DNA of 64,000 nt, taken from positions 62,001-126,000 of the forward strand of contig NZ_FNEG01000007.1 in assembly GCF_900100075.1 (NCBI RefSeq), read 5' to 3'. This DNA comes from Chryseobacterium jejuense (lineage in GTDB: Bacteria > Bacteroidota > Bacteroidia > Flavobacteriales > Weeksellaceae). Shown here piece by piece: positions 17,514 through 26,318 of the stretch (its first letter is position 1; each line of letters begins with the position of its first letter). A program made the position numbers and the translations under genes. The notes under the pieces were generated by a model, which had not been told where the DNA came from, searched no databases, and saw only the letters and a program-made list of their open reading frames with translations.

Positions 17514-17540
17514 TCCTTTTTTAATCTAGGCGAAAAGAAA

Positions 17541-17577
17541 AGCTAAACTTTAAGACTACTTTCGAAAAAGTTTAGCT
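17541..17577. promoter_or_regulatory. 11-bp inverted repeat between regulator and hydrolase
   Basis: AGCTAAACTTT and AAAGTTTAGCT form a perfect inverted repeat with a 15-base spacer. There is no T tract after it. It may be a weak terminator, or an operator before the hydrolase gene, whose ATG is at 17640. Confidence 0.45.
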
Positions 17578-17639
17578 CACAAGGTATTGCTGATTTCAAC
17601 AAATACAGCTTACCATTTTTTCACCAAAATAGAAACATA

Positions 17640-18770
17640 ATGAAAAAAGGAACGTATCAATTACATGATGAAGCCAATTTTAATTTTCAACTGAACAGAA
17701 CCTTAATGTGGGGTAATGGAGATCTGGAAGAAATCAAAACAATAGCATCCAGGATTAGCACTACAGAAGATTGGGTAAGGGAAATGGGTATTCTGGCTAA
17801 AGAAGCAGAAACCAACGGACAGATTCCTAAAGCCATTGGGTATTACAGGATGGCAGAGTTTTTTGAAGCAGATGGCACTTCGGAAAAATCGAGACTGTAT
17901 AACCAGTCAAAATCTTTATTTTATGATTACCACAAGGTGATTTTTGATAAAGAAATCAAACGGGATGAAGTAGAGTATGAGAAAGGAAAACTTCCGGTTT
18001 GGATCTGTCTTCCCAAAGAAGAAATAAAAGACACTGTCATTATTCATGGCGGAAATGATTCTTATATGGAAGAATTTTTACCTGTTGTTCAACGCTTGGT
18101 ATCCGAAGGAATTGCAGTCTACATTTTTGATGGCCCGGGGCAGGGCGGAGCTTTACGAGAATCCGGTATTTATTATACCTATGAATGGGAAAAACCCATT
18201 AAAGCCATTTTGGATGCTTATCAATTGGAAAATGTGACCCTCATTGGATTGTCTTTAGGTGGAATGCTGGCACCCAGAGCTGCAGCCTTTGAACATCGTA
18301 TCCAGAGAGTCGTAGCGTGGGGAATTATGCCTAGTTTTTACGATGTCATATTGACTAAAGTACCCAATGAATTAAGAATATTGATGGATGCTGAAGAAAA
18401 AGAAAAGGTAAATGAACTTGTTCAAAGGAAAATGGCGGTTGATCCTCTGGTAAAATGGGCCATGCAGCATGGAATGTTCAGTATGAATGTAGAAACTCCT
18501 TATGATTACATCAGGAAAGTCCAGCATTTCGAAATGGAAAGTATCGGATCACAGATTACTCAGGATTTTTTACTTCTCAGTTCCAATGAAGATCACTTTA
18601 TTCCTGTTGAATTGTACAAGAGAGTAATAGATGCTTTGCCCAATGTAAAATCACTTACCTATAAAATGTATACAAAATATGATCTGGCCGAGAATCATTG
18701 TAATCTTGGAAATTCAGAACTTGTTTTAAGGGACATTATTCACTGGATATTACAGGCCCGAAATAAATAA
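17640..18770 (+). CDS. Alpha/beta hydrolase (FrsA / pseudooxynicotine-hydrolase-like)
   Basis: A 376-aa cytoplasmic serine hydrolase. A helical N-terminal cap (about residues 1-120) precedes the alpha/beta fold. The oxyanion segment is IIHGGND (about 140), followed by FDGPGQGG. The nucleophile elbow is GLSLGG (about 203-208), the acid is in SNEDHFIP (about 318-325), and the catalytic His is in AENHCN (about 357). The N-terminal cap and the DGPGQG motif are seen in FrsA and 2,6-dihydroxypseudooxynicotine hydrolase relatives. The substrate is unknown. Its position just downstream of a Crp/Fnr regulator suggests induced expression. Confidence 0.82.
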   Translation: MKKGTYQLHDEANFNFQLNRTLMWGNGDLEEIKTIASRISTTEDWVREMGILAKEAETNGQIPKAIGYYRMAEFFEADGTSEKSRLYNQSKSLFYDYHKVIFDKEIKRDEVEYEKGKLPVWICLPKEEIKDTVIIHGGNDSYMEEFLPVVQRLVSEGIAVYIFDGPGQGGALRESGIYYTYEWEKPIKAILDAYQLENVTLIGLSLGGMLAPRAAAFEHRIQRVVAWGIMPSFYDVILTKVPNELRILMDAEEKEKVNELVQRKMAVDPLVKWAMQHGMFSMNVETPYDYIRKVQHFEMESIGSQITQDFLLLSSNEDHFIPVELYKRVIDALPNVKSLTYKMYTKYDLAENHCNLGNSELVLRDIIHWILQARNK

Positions 18771-18788
18771 TCATTATCAATAAAATTA

Positions 18789-18880
18789 GTAGGAAGATAG
18801 AAGTTAGGAAAAGAAAGTTATTGACATACGATCATTGATGAACAGTCTAATAGTAACTTCCAGCCTCCATCTTCCTTTTC
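18789..18880. repeat. Imperfect inverted repeat of the GGAAGAT/CTTCCA dispersed type
   Basis: A left arm AGGAAGATAGAAGTTAGG and a right arm with CTTCCAGCCTCCATCTTCC are roughly inverted. The stretch CCTCCATCTTCCT recurs at 25487-25499, and GGAAGTTGGAAGCTGGAAG-like sequence lies inside the 6657 gene. This looks like a dispersed low-complexity repeat family. Confidence 0.5.
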
Positions 18881-18887
18881 TTAATAA

Positions 18888-18918
18888 TTGTTAAAGACCA
18901 AATACTTTGCTATCTTTA
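18888..18918 (+). promoter_or_regulatory. Promoter of the M20 peptidase gene
   Basis: TTG at 18888-18890 and TATCTTTA at 18911-18918 (one mismatch to TAnnTTTG), 20 bp apart, 33 bp before the ATG at 18952. Confidence 0.45.
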
Positions 18919-18951
18919 TAGGACCAAACCCATTCACAAAATCATTCTGTT

Positions 18952-20484
18952 ATGAAAAAAGTCCTTTTAACCCTTCTGGGAATTCTCGTTATTCTGGCTG
19001 CCATAGTATTGATTAAAACTTACACTTATCCTTTTAAGAAAAGCACTTCAGGAGCTGGAGAAGGATGGAAGCCTGTAAAAAATGATTCCGCTGTAGCAAG
19101 ATTTTCCGGAGGAATAAAGATCCCTACCGTTTCTACAGGAAGTTTGGGAGAATTCAACTATGCACCGTTTGAACAGTTTAAAGAATATCTGAAAACAACC
19201 TATCCGTTAGTATGTCAGAATACGGAAACTGTTGAGGTTAATCAATACGGATTAGTATTCAGGCTGAAAGGAAGCAATCCAAAGCTGGAGCCTATATTAT
19301 TCCTTTCTCATATGGATGTGGTTCCGCCAGGAGATGCTGATGTAAAAAATACTACTGAAAATATCTTCAGACCAGATGATAAGCCGGCAGAACCTGTTGC
19401 GAAGGTTGCTGAAGACTGGGATTTTGCGCCTTTTTCAGGAACAGTGGCCAATGGCCGAATTTACGGCAGAGGAGCAATAGATATGAAAGGGATGCTTTTC
19501 TCTTTAATGGAAGCCATGAATAATCAGATTAAAAGCAAACAGATTCCTCAGCGCGATATCTATCTGGCTTTTGGTTTTGATGAAGAAGTGGGTGGACAAA
19601 AAGGAGCCATTCAGATTGCAGATTATTTTAAGAAAAAAGGATTGAAGTTTGATGCTGTGTATGATGAAGGCGGACTCATTATGCGAAAAGGAAATGTAGC
19701 CGGAGTAGATGCTGATGTAGCCGTAGTAGGATGCGCTGAAAAAGGCTTTCTTTCTGCAAAAATAAAGGTAAAAGGGCTTGGTGGGCACTCCTCAATGCCA
19801 CCCATGGAAAGTGCAATAGGAAAAGCTGCGGTTATAATGCAAAGACTGGAAGACGATCAGATGAAACCTGTGATAACGCCATTAATTAAAGAGTTTTTTG
19901 ATAATATTGGGGGAGCAATGCCCTTTACAACCAGAATGGCACTCGCCAACCAATGGCTTTTAAAACCTATATTGATCTCTCAACTTACCAAAAATAATAC
20001 AACCAATGCATTGGTACGAACTACAACCGCTTTAACGATGATGAAAGGAAGTGACGGAACCAATGTTCTTTCTCCCGAAGTTGAATTTGTAGTCAATTTC
20101 AGACTTCTTCCCGGAAATACAGTAAAAGACGTACGTGATCATATTGCAAAAGCCACAAAAGATTTTGATGTTGAGGTGGAAGAAATCGATAATACAAGAG
20201 AAGCTTCTGCCATATCTCCATCCAATACCAAAGCCTTTAAATTGATTGAATCAGGAGTAAAAGAAATCTATCCTGAAGCCATTGTTTCCCCCTATCTTAC
20301 TATGGCCGGAACCGATGCCGGTAAATATGAAATTGTAAGCAAAAACGTTTACAGATTCATGCCGATCAGAATCAATAGCTCAGAACAGCAAAGTATCCAC
20401 AGTACAAACGAATATCTCAGTATAGAAAACTATCTGAAAATGATCCACTATTTTGAATTTATGATGAAAAATTATGATAAGTAG
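18952..20484 (+). CDS. M20-family metallopeptidase (carboxypeptidase S / PM20D1-like)
   Basis: A 510-aa zinc peptidase anchored by an N-terminal membrane segment (residues about 4-24) and therefore facing the periplasm. Metal-site motifs are in order: LFLSHMDVVPPG (His and Asp), GRGAIDMKG (bridging Asp), FDEEVGGQKG (catalytic and zinc Glu), and a C-terminal SIHSTNEY His. The dimerisation domain insert lies between about 260 and 380. This is the layout of the CPS1/PM20D1 subgroup, which cleaves or joins N-acyl amino acids or dipeptides. The exact substrate is unknown. It is a single gene with its own promoter. Confidence 0.9.
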   Translation: MKKVLLTLLGILVILAAIVLIKTYTYPFKKSTSGAGEGWKPVKNDSAVARFSGGIKIPTVSTGSLGEFNYAPFEQFKEYLKTTYPLVCQNTETVEVNQYGLVFRLKGSNPKLEPILFLSHMDVVPPGDADVKNTTENIFRPDDKPAEPVAKVAEDWDFAPFSGTVANGRIYGRGAIDMKGMLFSLMEAMNNQIKSKQIPQRDIYLAFGFDEEVGGQKGAIQIADYFKKKGLKFDAVYDEGGLIMRKGNVAGVDADVAVVGCAEKGFLSAKIKVKGLGGHSSMPPMESAIGKAAVIMQRLEDDQMKPVITPLIKEFFDNIGGAMPFTTRMALANQWLLKPILISQLTKNNTTNALVRTTTALTMMKGSDGTNVLSPEVEFVVNFRLLPGNTVKDVRDHIAKATKDFDVEVEEIDNTREASAISPSNTKAFKLIESGVKEIYPEAIVSPYLTMAGTDAGKYEIVSKNVYRFMPIRINSSEQQSIHSTNEYLSIENYLKMIHYFEFMMKNYDK

Positions 20485-20620
20485 AGTAGGTAGGGTATAA
20501 ACAACAAGAATTCAGCAGCAAAATTTACCATTGACATCTAATCGTTCATGATTGCTGGTTTGTTGGTTATTGCCTCACATCTTTTGCCCCTTTTTTTGAT
20601 GTTTGTTTTAAAAAAAATAT

Positions 20621-20658
20621 AATGCGTCAAGTTTTGTCGCATTACAGCAATAGCTTTG
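20621..20658 (+). promoter_or_regulatory. Promoter with palindromic operator-like site
   Basis: AATGCG-T-CAA-GTT-TTG-T-CGCATT (20621-20643) is a near-perfect 23-bp palindrome. TAGCTTTG (20651-20658) is the -7 box, 30 bp from the start of the palindrome, the same geometry as at 4475-4512. The -7 box overlaps a TTG that could be mistaken for a start codon. Confidence 0.6.
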
Positions 20659-20679
20659 TCATATCAAAATTACAGAGTT

Positions 20680-21375
20680 ATGGAATTGCCACTTTACTTA
20701 AACTTTAAAGACTTCGAAAACCATTATTACGATCATCTTGAAAAATGGTTTGAAGAATATCATAATGCTAGTGAGGCAGATTATCTGAAAATGTTAGCAA
20801 GTATGTATAGTCCTTACCTCTATTACAATTTTGCTGATGATAGTCTGCAGGCAGATGCAGCCATTGAAATCAAAGACTGTTTTTTTCCTTATCATGAAAA
20901 GATAGGCCTTTCCTTTTGTACAGGCTGTGAGAACGGAACATCACCCAAAAAAGGAATGAATCATGTTTTTGAATGGAAAACCATTTCCATGATGGAATAT
21001 GCACAACATATTCTGGATAAAATCAACCACTATTGCTCAAAAAATAAAGATGCTTTAAGTGGCAGTAAAAATATTCTGGATTACATCAATGACTATGATA
21101 TTGTGACCTCCAGAGAAGGAGCCGGATATTGTGTGAGCTATAACAGACACCAGATGACCATTCCTTTCCTTAAAGCTTACCTTCCGTATTATGGACAGTC
21201 AGTCGATATGGCGTTATACAGAGATTTTATCTTTTCCATTGTACAGATTGCAGAATGTATTGATCAGAAGTTAAAAACAATTCAGGCTTTTGAACATACC
21301 ATTTATGCTCAGTCCAGAGCGGAAGCCAAATTCAAAGTGCAGATGAGCCGCCAGTTTCTGACCTTATGTAATTAA
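20680..21375 (+). CDS. Uncharacterised 231-aa protein
   Basis: Not recognised. It is soluble, with no signal peptide or membrane segment, rich in Tyr, His and Asp, and mostly helical by eye ('FENHYYDHLEKWFEEYHNA', 'YAQHILDKINHYCSKN'). It has Cys-x-x-Cys (about residue 85, FCTGCENG) plus several His, so a metal site is possible but unproven. I start it at ATG 20680 (MELPLYLNF) because the longer TTG-start version begins inside the -7 promoter box. It shares its promoter and operator geometry with the beta-helix gene at 4538, so both may answer to the same regulator. It is a lone gene ending at a bidirectional terminator. Confidence 0.7.
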   Translation: MELPLYLNFKDFENHYYDHLEKWFEEYHNASEADYLKMLASMYSPYLYYNFADDSLQADAAIEIKDCFFPYHEKIGLSFCTGCENGTSPKKGMNHVFEWKTISMMEYAQHILDKINHYCSKNKDALSGSKNILDYINDYDIVTSREGAGYCVSYNRHQMTIPFLKAYLPYYGQSVDMALYRDFIFSIVQIAECIDQKLKTIQAFEHTIYAQSRAEAKFKVQMSRQFLTLCN

Positions 21376-21431
21376 AATTTCACACCACATTCATACTTAA
21401 TTATATTGCGGAGAATCCTATATTTTCCAAC

Positions 21432-21463
21432 AAAAATCCCAGCCAGTAATGGCTGGGATTTTT
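21432..21463. terminator. Bidirectional terminator between convergent genes
   Basis: A perfect 13-bp stem (AAAAATCCCAGCC with GGCTGGGATTTTT) around a six-base loop. Confidence 0.9.
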
Positions 21464-21477
21464 TAATATATAGAAAG

Positions 21478-22308
21478 TTAATCAAGATGATCCTGATCTG
21501 TTGTTTCTTTCTTTTTATATGGGATATTCCAGATGAGGTCAGCGGCAATATAGTGAACCCCTCCATGACGAATACTATTGCTGTCTCTTATCAGGTCATC
21601 CATATAACCAATATCTACTGTGAAAGGAGAATTAGGAATATTGAACATATAATAAGCAGCTAGCCGCAATTCCCGATATCCAAAAGAATTCCAGTGCTGA
21701 TCGTGTTCATTGAGATGGCTGATAGAAAACAATGCTTCAGCACTTAATGCCAGTTTCTGATTGTTTTTCGGAGATAAATTATAAGTCAGCTGACTTTTGA
21801 TGCGGGTTCTCAACTGAAAATCTTCATCCACTTTATGAAAATCAGCATCAAAGAACTTCCTGAATTCCTGACGAACCGTATTTTTAAGCTTCAGCTTTTT
21901 TCCAAGATCAAAAGTATAAGCATAACGACCATAAATTCTGAATTCCTGTTCTATACCTTCTTTATCATAAGGAGCTTCTTTCTCATATTCAGGTTGTCTT
22001 CGGTAGCTTAATGCATAGCTGTACTGCTGATGAGGAGCAAAAGAATGATAAAACTCGTGATTCAACACAAAAATGGCCTGTTTGGCGAACAGATTATCAT
22101 TATCCAGAGTGCTTTTACGACCAATAGCAATATAACTCATGGTTTGCTTCTTTCCCAAAGAATCCAGATTACGTTTCACTCCAAAGGCAGACCAGAATGC
22201 GGTTTTGGCATCTCCTAAACCGGGTGGACTAATCTGGGCTTTTACAAGGCTTCCCAAACAACCTGTTATACTAAATACGATAAGGACCTTTTTTATACCA
22301 AACATCAT
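21478..22308 (-). CDS. DUF2490-like outer-membrane protein
   Basis: A 276-aa secreted protein with a signal peptide (MMFGIKKVLIVFSITGCLGSLVKAQ; an internal Met at residue 2 is equally possible). Alternating amphipathic strands through the length, with aromatic belts (for example QEFRIYGRYAYTFDLG, RELRLAAYYMFNIP), suggest a small beta-barrel of the DUF2490 type common in Bacteroidota. The function of that family is not known. It is a single gene, convergent with the 20680 gene and divergent from the TonB-dependent receptor. Confidence 0.75.
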   Translation of the reverse strand: MMFGIKKVLIVFSITGCLGSLVKAQISPPGLGDAKTAFWSAFGVKRNLDSLGKKQTMSYIAIGRKSTLDNDNLFAKQAIFVLNHEFYHSFAPHQQYSYALSYRRQPEYEKEAPYDKEGIEQEFRIYGRYAYTFDLGKKLKLKNTVRQEFRKFFDADFHKVDEDFQLRTRIKSQLTYNLSPKNNQKLALSAEALFSISHLNEHDQHWNSFGYRELRLAAYYMFNIPNSPFTVDIGYMDDLIRDSNSIRHGGVHYIAADLIWNIPYKKKETTDQDHLD

Positions 22309-22399
22309 GAAAACTGCTTTACTATTAATGTTAATCTCTATGAAATCATAAGGTTAGATGGAAATATCAACGATACGCAGAGAATATATTTTGTCATAA

Positions 22400-22407
22400 C
22401 AAATTTA
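22400..22407 (-). promoter_or_regulatory. -7 promoter box of the DUF2490 gene
   Basis: The minus strand reads TAAATTTG here, about 92 bp before the start codon at 22308. No clear -33 element. Confidence 0.35.
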
Positions 22408-22789
22408 TAAGGCTTTACAAATAGATTGTTTATTCAAAAACCTTAAATACTGTTTAAAAACATGACAAAATAAGGGCTTGATTTAGGAAAGATTTAGGAA
22501 TAACGGTAATGGGTAAGAATAGATTTAAAGATTATTCAATCCCAATTTTCTCTTTTGAATAATCAATGTAGATTTTATGATTTAAAAAGATATTTTTTTG
22601 TGGATAACTTGTTAGTAAAATATGGATAAGTGAATGTTTCTATTTTGAAATATTCCTTAAATCTTTTGTTAAAAGGAGATTTCGAGGATTTAGTTGGAGA
22701 CTTAAAATAAGAGTATTGATGAAAATGGTTGCATGAGTACAGTTTTTATTAGGTTTTGTTTAGAAAGAAAATGATGATTTTTATCTTTT

Positions 22790-22807
22790 ATTTAGAATAA
22801 TTCAAAT
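22790..22807. promoter_or_regulatory. Possible Fur-like operator
   Basis: ATTTAGAATAATTCAAAT is an imperfect palindrome resembling the TTAGAATnATTCTAA type of iron-box. It lies 30 bp upstream of the -7 box of a TonB-dependent siderophore-type receptor, a gene class normally under Fur control. Confidence 0.35.
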
Positions 22808-22836
22808 TAATATTGTGAGGGAATTTGTTTATTCTT

Positions 22837-22844
22837 TATTTTTG
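22837..22844 (+). promoter_or_regulatory. -7 promoter box of the TonB-dependent receptor
   Basis: TATTTTTG fits TAnnTTTG; a TTG at 22813-22815 lies 21 bp upstream. The ATG is at 22882. Confidence 0.5.
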
Positions 22845-22881
22845 CACCTTTATTTATATTTATTTCAAATAAGGCTGAAAA

Positions 22882-25353
22882 ATGATACGATCAAGTGAAT
22901 GTGAACTTCCGATGAAGTTGATGAGTTATGTCCATGAAACAGAGCAGAAGGATGTTCTAACAGACAAAATAATACAATGGTTTAAGCCATTTCTGATTTT
23001 CTTCTTTTCCTTAATAAGCTTAACCCAACTATCTGCACAGGATCTTCAAGGTGGAATCACTGGTAAGGTTAATATGGTGGATGGGCAGCCTTTAAGAGCA
23101 ATATCGGTCTCATTATTGGAAGCAGACCGTCAGACCTTAACGGATGATGATGGGAACTATCGTTTTACAAATATAAATGCAGGTTCCTATACGGTAAAAT
23201 TACAAATTCTTGGATCTAAAGAAATAAGGATTCCTGTTGAAGTAAAAGCAGGAGAAAGCACAACACTGGATTATCAGTTGACTAAAGAAAATATTCAGGC
23301 AATACAGGAAGTGGTCATCATGAAAAATGTTAACAGGTTTTCTAAGAAAGAAAGCGGATTTGTTGCAAGACTTCCTTTAAAAAACCTTGAAAATCCTCAG
23401 GTATACAATACCGTAACCAAAGAACTTTTTCAGGAACAGGTTGCTGTAGATCTTGGAAGCATCTCTAAAAATGTACCGGGAGCAGGGGTTCCCATGATTG
23501 CTAATCAGGGAAGGGTAACATTCCGTTCAAGAGGATTTGAAACGGAGCCTAATGCAAGAAACGGAGTAGCTGGAGCAGCTTTTTCAGTGATTGATCCTGT
23601 AAACCTTGAACGTATTGAAGCGATAAAAGGTCCTTCTGCAACGTTATTTGGGAAAAGTGTAGCGAGCAGTTATGGTGGAGTCTACAACCGTGTGACGAAA
23701 AAGCCTTATAATAAATTTGGAGGTGAAGTAGGATATGTTGGCGGAAGCTGGGATTATAACAGATTGACTGTAGATGTAAATACACCGGTTAATAAAGACA
23801 GAACAGCTCTTTTTCGTCTTAATGCTGCAGGAACATTTGAAAAGAGTTTTCAGGATTTAGGATTTACCAATTCATTAGCCATTGCACCAAGTTTCTCCTA
23901 TCAGATCAATGATCGTATGTCGCTTCTTTTGGATGTAGAATTTAATCAGGCCAAAGGAACTTCAGTAGTACGTTTCAATCCTTATACGGGAAGTAATAAA
24001 ACGCAATCCATTGCAGATATGAAATTCCCTTACTACAAAAATTTCTTAGGTGACGATCTTGCGTATGAAACCCAAATGATGAATATCTTTGCCCAATTGA
24101 ATTATAAAGTATCAGAAAACTGGACTTCTCAGACAATTATATCCCGTGCAAGATCAACAATCAACGGTTATATTTCCGCAATCAACGGGAAAACAGATTC
24201 TACGGCGAGCGCTCAGGTGATGGTGGGAACCACTTCATTTATCGCTACCAATATTCAACAGAACTTTATCGGAGACTTTCATATCGGACGTTTCAGAAAC
24301 AGAATGGTAGTAGGATTAGATTACTATAATAACTCAAATCATTTTGACCGTTATCATACCAATACAAAGGTGTTTAACTTTGTTCATCCTTCTTCGGATT
24401 TTAGAGTAAACCGTAATACCATTGATGCTCTTACGGCAACTTCTGCTATGAGAAAAGAAAATAACAGTGATAATACGTATGCTGCTTATGTTTCGAATGT
24501 TTTCAATGTAACAGATCAGTTAATGGTAATGACCAGTTTAAGGGTAGACAGATTTCAGTTTAAAGGAGTGTACGACATTACCACAGGTCAGATAAAAGGA
24601 GGTTTGAGTAACAGTGGAACGCAGGCCGGGCCCTATGCACAAACAGCACTTTCACCTAAATTAGGTCTTGTTTATGAAATAGTAAAGAATAAAGTTTCCC
24701 TGTTTGGAAACTATATGAACGGTTTCAATAACGTGAGTGGGGTGGATATTAATGGGAACTCATTCAGACCAGAATATGCTAACCAGTTGGAATTGGGAGT
24801 GAAAGGAGATATTTTCAATCATAAATTGGTAGGAACATTAAGCTATTATAATATCCGTGTTGATAATATTTTAAGAACCAATCCGGACGATATCAACTAT
24901 TCCATTCAGGATGGAACACAATTAAGCAAAGGATTTGAAGCAGAGTTAACAGCCAATCCCTTTGATGGATTAAATATTGTAGCTGGGTATGCTTATAATG
25001 ACAGTAAGTTCACCAATGCCAATCCTTCCGTTAATGGATTAAGACCAGCATTATCAGGCCCTGCAAATATGTTTAATTTCTGGATTAGCTACAGAGTTCC
25101 ACAAGGAAAATTAAAAGGCCTTGGAATAGGCGGCGGGGGAAATATGGGATCTTCATCTTACCAAACCAATACACAAACTGCTAAAGTGATTATTCCTTCC
25201 TATACAATGTTTGATCTGGGAATTTTCTATGACCAGCCAAAATATAGAGTAGGACTTAAGTTTGACAATATTACCAACGAGAAAGCCTGGTCTGTACGTT
25301 TAACCCCACAGGCACCAGCTCGTTTCTTAGGAAGTGTTTCTCTAAAATTCTAA
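22882..25353 (+). CDS. TonB-dependent siderophore-type receptor
   Basis: Outer-membrane importer, 823 aa. An unusual hydrophilic leader of about 30 residues precedes the signal peptide (hydrophobic stretch about 34-48, cut after LSAQ). A carboxypeptidase-regulatory-like beta-sandwich follows (about 57-130, GGITGKVNMVDGQPL to the end near LDYQLTK), then the plug (about 150-275, with RGFE, IEAIKGPSATLFG and GGVYNRVTKKP) and a 22-strand barrel ending in LKF with a terminal Phe. The RGFE and GPSATLFG motifs place it with ferrichrome- and catecholate-type receptors rather than SusC. A second Met (residue 11) may be the true start. A Fur-like site and promoter are upstream. The ligand is unknown. 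Confidence 0.9.
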   Translation: MIRSSECELPMKLMSYVHETEQKDVLTDKIIQWFKPFLIFFFSLISLTQLSAQDLQGGITGKVNMVDGQPLRAISVSLLEADRQTLTDDDGNYRFTNINAGSYTVKLQILGSKEIRIPVEVKAGESTTLDYQLTKENIQAIQEVVIMKNVNRFSKKESGFVARLPLKNLENPQVYNTVTKELFQEQVAVDLGSISKNVPGAGVPMIANQGRVTFRSRGFETEPNARNGVAGAAFSVIDPVNLERIEAIKGPSATLFGKSVASSYGGVYNRVTKKPYNKFGGEVGYVGGSWDYNRLTVDVNTPVNKDRTALFRLNAAGTFEKSFQDLGFTNSLAIAPSFSYQINDRMSLLLDVEFNQAKGTSVVRFNPYTGSNKTQSIADMKFPYYKNFLGDDLAYETQMMNIFAQLNYKVSENWTSQTIISRARSTINGYISAINGKTDSTASAQVMVGTTSFIATNIQQNFIGDFHIGRFRNRMVVGLDYYNNSNHFDRYHTNTKVFNFVHPSSDFRVNRNTIDALTATSAMRKENNSDNTYAAYVSNVFNVTDQLMVMTSLRVDRFQFKGVYDITTGQIKGGLSNSGTQAGPYAQTALSPKLGLVYEIVKNKVSLFGNYMNGFNNVSGVDINGNSFRPEYANQLELGVKGDIFNHKLVGTLSYYNIRVDNILRTNPDDINYSIQDGTQLSKGFEAELTANPFDGLNIVAGYAYNDSKFTNANPSVNGLRPALSGPANMFNFWISYRVPQGKLKGLGIGGGGNMGSSSYQTNTQTAKVIIPSYTMFDLGIFYDQPKYRVGLKFDNITNEKAWSVRLTPQAPARFLGSVSLKF

Positions 25354-25378
25354 ACTGAGATTTTAATAATTGATAATA

Positions 25379-25410
25379 AAAAGTCCCGGATCAATAGATC
25401 CGAGACTTTT
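25379..25410. terminator. Bidirectional terminator
   Basis: AAAAGTCCCGGATC pairs with GATCCGAGACTTTT (one mismatch) around AATA, between two convergent genes. Confidence 0.8.
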
Positions 25411-25480
25411 ATTTTATAAAGACTTTCTAAGCTTTTTATGTCATTAATAAATGTCTTTTTAATTAACAGAATAAGATAAT

Positions 25481-25514
25481 TTCCATCCTCCATCTTCCTG
25501 CTTCCCTCTTTCCT
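25481..25514. repeat. Dispersed CTTCC-rich repeat fragment
   Basis: CCTCCATCTTCCT is shared with the repeat at 18865-18877, and CTTCC units are repeated. It lies between the terminator and the end of the minus-strand gene. Confidence 0.4.
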
Positions 25515-26274
25515 AATTAATCCAAAGACAGTAATTATTACGGTATCTTATCTTTGTATAAGTTGTTCCTTGGAATGTTCCGGAGGTATGATCCTGCCAA
25601 TCTTGTCTGATTACATAAAGTCCCGGCATTGTAGGTTTGAAAGCAGCTTCATGATCTTCATTTACCGGAATATTCTTTTCCCAGTTTTCAGGGTTAAAAA
25701 TTCGAAGCATTGTTCCTTTCTCTACAGGTTTCATATTGCGGTAAGGATAAATAGTGTAAATACCGTTTTTTTCCTGAAGGCTAATATCCATAAACTGGAG
25801 CGGAGAGTTGTTACCCGATGGGCTTCCCACTTGATAAGCTCCACACATAAAATCAATAGGCCTTACATTTTCCTGTGGATTTTGAGAGCGTACCAAAACG
25901 GGTTGCTGGTCATTCATTCCTAAAATCCGATAAGTTCCTTTCTGATCCGGAATAAAAGTCCCTTCCCAATGATCTCCTTTAGGCTGTAATTCAATCTTTA
26001 ATTTTTCACCCTTAGTATTGTAAAGAAAAAAATTAAAATCTTTGATCCTCTGGAATTCAGTGCCGGTGGTACGATGTCGCTCACTAAGGTCATCAATAAA
26101 GCCATAGCATACCTGGATTTTTACCTGTTCTTTTATTTTACCGGATCCATGAATTTCCATCCAGTAAGCACTGGCTTTTGCTAGTTGTGGAAATAGAAAA
26201 ACAGCAAAAAATAACAGCGAAGAAAGTGCCGTTCGGATTATAAACATTGTCATTGAATTATATGAATGCTGCAA
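25513..26274 (-). CDS. Secreted DUF4198-like protein
   Basis: A 253-aa protein with a signal peptide (hydrophobic run about residues 13-28, cut near AKASA). The first annotated Met is followed by Mets at about 8 and 10, either of which gives a more usual leader. The mature protein opens 'YWMEIHGSGKIKEQVKIQVCYG', followed by Ig-like strands, resembling DUF4198 periplasmic proteins linked to metal uptake. The match is by eye and moderate. It is convergent with the TonB-dependent receptor, with the two genes sharing one terminator, so a shared metal-uptake job is possible but not shown. Confidence 0.65.
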   Translation of the reverse strand: MQHSYNSMTMFIIRTALSSLLFFAVFLFPQLAKASAYWMEIHGSGKIKEQVKIQVCYGFIDDLSERHRTTGTEFQRIKDFNFFLYNTKGEKLKIELQPKGDHWEGTFIPDQKGTYRILGMNDQQPVLVRSQNPQENVRPIDFMCGAYQVGSPSGNNSPLQFMDISLQEKNGIYTIYPYRNMKPVEKGTMLRIFNPENWEKNIPVNEDHEAAFKPTMPGLYVIRQDWQDHTSGTFQGTTYTKIRYRNNYCLWIN

Positions 26275-26318
26275 ATGTAAGGAAAAGGATTTATCGGGTG
26301 GTATCGTTTAAAAATGAA

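Larger units (their letters stand above)
22309..22881. other. 573-bp AT-rich divergent intergenic region
   Basis: No gene is seen. It holds a minus-strand -7 box (22400-22407), an imperfect TTTAGAATAATTCAAAT element (22791-22807) and a plus-strand -7 box (22837-22844). The rest is low-complexity A/T sequence without hairpins that I can support. Confidence 0.6.

Noticed and set aside
20656..20679. TTG start adding 8 residues (MSYQNYRV) to the 20680 gene
   Set aside because: The codon lies within the TAGCTTTG promoter box, so it would be upstream of the transcript start. ATG 20680 is used.
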